Notes under the pieces: generated by a model
Database searches by the model: none
The model's input: only the letters and a program-made list of their open reading frames with translations
Told to the model about the DNA's origin: nothing
Shown here: positions 14,886 through 15,079 of the stretch, in pieces
Numbering within the stretch: position 1 is the first letter of the stretch
Layout: every line of letters starts with the position of its first letter
Translations under genes and position numbers: made by a program
Assembly: GCA_964549785.1 (NCBI GenBank)
Contig: CAZJXA010000064.1
Span: 1-15,079, forward strand
Length of the DNA: 15,079 bases
From: JBEIUO01 sp964549785
Lineage (GTDB): Bacteria > Planctomycetota > Phycisphaerae > Phycisphaerales > UBA1924
Direction of reading: 5' to 3'

Positions 14886-15079
14886 CTGCGTACGAATGCC
14901 GTCATCTTTGGAAGCCTCCTAAGCGGCCTGCTTCATGCCAGCGGCTTAGCCGTCTTTGCCCGCATTGGCCAAGAACCCCCGCCGCTCCCCGACCGATTAG
15001 ACGCGTGGGTCGAATCCGGTGTTCCAATTTCCTTGGAGCCGGTCGTTGAGCCCCCGCCAGAGCCGCCCCCCACGAGTAC
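14886..15079 (+). CDS. Possible TonB-like membrane-anchored protein, N-terminal part, runs off the window
   Basis: An open frame with no stop to the window edge, 64 codons from a CTG at 14886. It reads xRTNAVIFGSLLSGLLHASG, a hydrophobic helix of about 20 residues, then a short linker and a proline-rich stretch (VVEPPPEPPPTS). This layout is that of a TonB energy transducer: inner-membrane anchor then Pro-rich periplasmic spanner. No ATG, GTG or TTG occurs in frame close to the helix; TTGAGA ending five bases before CTG could be a weak ribosome site. It is divergent from the thioredoxin-like gene. It could instead be another single-pass protein, because the diagnostic C-terminal domain is outside the window. 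Confidence 0.5.
   Translation, partial: MRTNAVIFGSLLSGLLHASGLAVFARIGQEPPPLPDRLDAWVESGVPISLEPVVEPPPEPPPTS

Overview
This window looks like two unrelated genomes joined at about 3640-3660. The left part (1 to about 3650) is lower in GC, contains CGATCG-type cores, and carries gene families typical of filamentous cyanobacteria. The right part (about 3650-15079) is GC-rich and syntenic-looking. It resembles a planctomycete, probably of the Phycisphaerae, judging by its pilus cluster, GTG/TTG starts and gene content. The join falls inside two genes on the minus strand. Both reading frames run past it into each other's territory, giving a 377-base same-strand overlap in different frames. A chimeric metagenome contig is the simplest explanation; a real recombination has not been excluded.

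Left part: 1-442 holds palindromic and direct repeats built around CTTCGCCCTCA/TGAGGGCGAAG and GGGCGAAGCATTGGG. They sit immediately upstream of a REP-associated tyrosine (Y1, HUH) transposase at 443-1225, a classic RAYT-plus-REP arrangement. Converging on it is a membrane-anchored NACHT NTPase with a C-terminal GUN4 tetrapyrrole-binding-type domain (1307 to about 3652, N-terminus cut at the join). It is an NLR-like protein of the kind linked to bacterial immunity, and it carries a nine-G tract just before its C-terminal tail.

Right part, minus strand 9172 to about 3650: a type IV pilus / type II secretion-like cluster transcribed pilT - pilC - prepilin - PilX-like protein. The PilX-like protein has a membrane anchor and a run of EF-hand-like calcium loops, and its C-terminus is cut at the join. 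Divergent from pilT is a 771-residue YyaL/SSP411-family protein (thioredoxin-like domain plus six-hairpin barrel) that ends in a DsbD-N-like domain with its own cysteine pair. Convergent with it, nine bases away, is a minus-strand pair: a bifunctional nuclease (DUF151) gene followed at once by truD. A predicted promoter precedes this pair. A strong intrinsic terminator closes the next gene upstream, a secreted TlpA-like thioredoxin with a helical C-terminal half. At the right edge, divergent from the thioredoxin gene, is an open frame that looks like the N-terminus of a TonB-like protein, apparently beginning at a CTG codon.

In the right part the genes describe an envelope: a retractable pilus, extracytoplasmic or membrane-linked thiol chemistry and possible energy transduction, with housekeeping tRNA modification between. 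In the left part a repeat-mobilising transposase lies beside an NLR-like putative defence protein.
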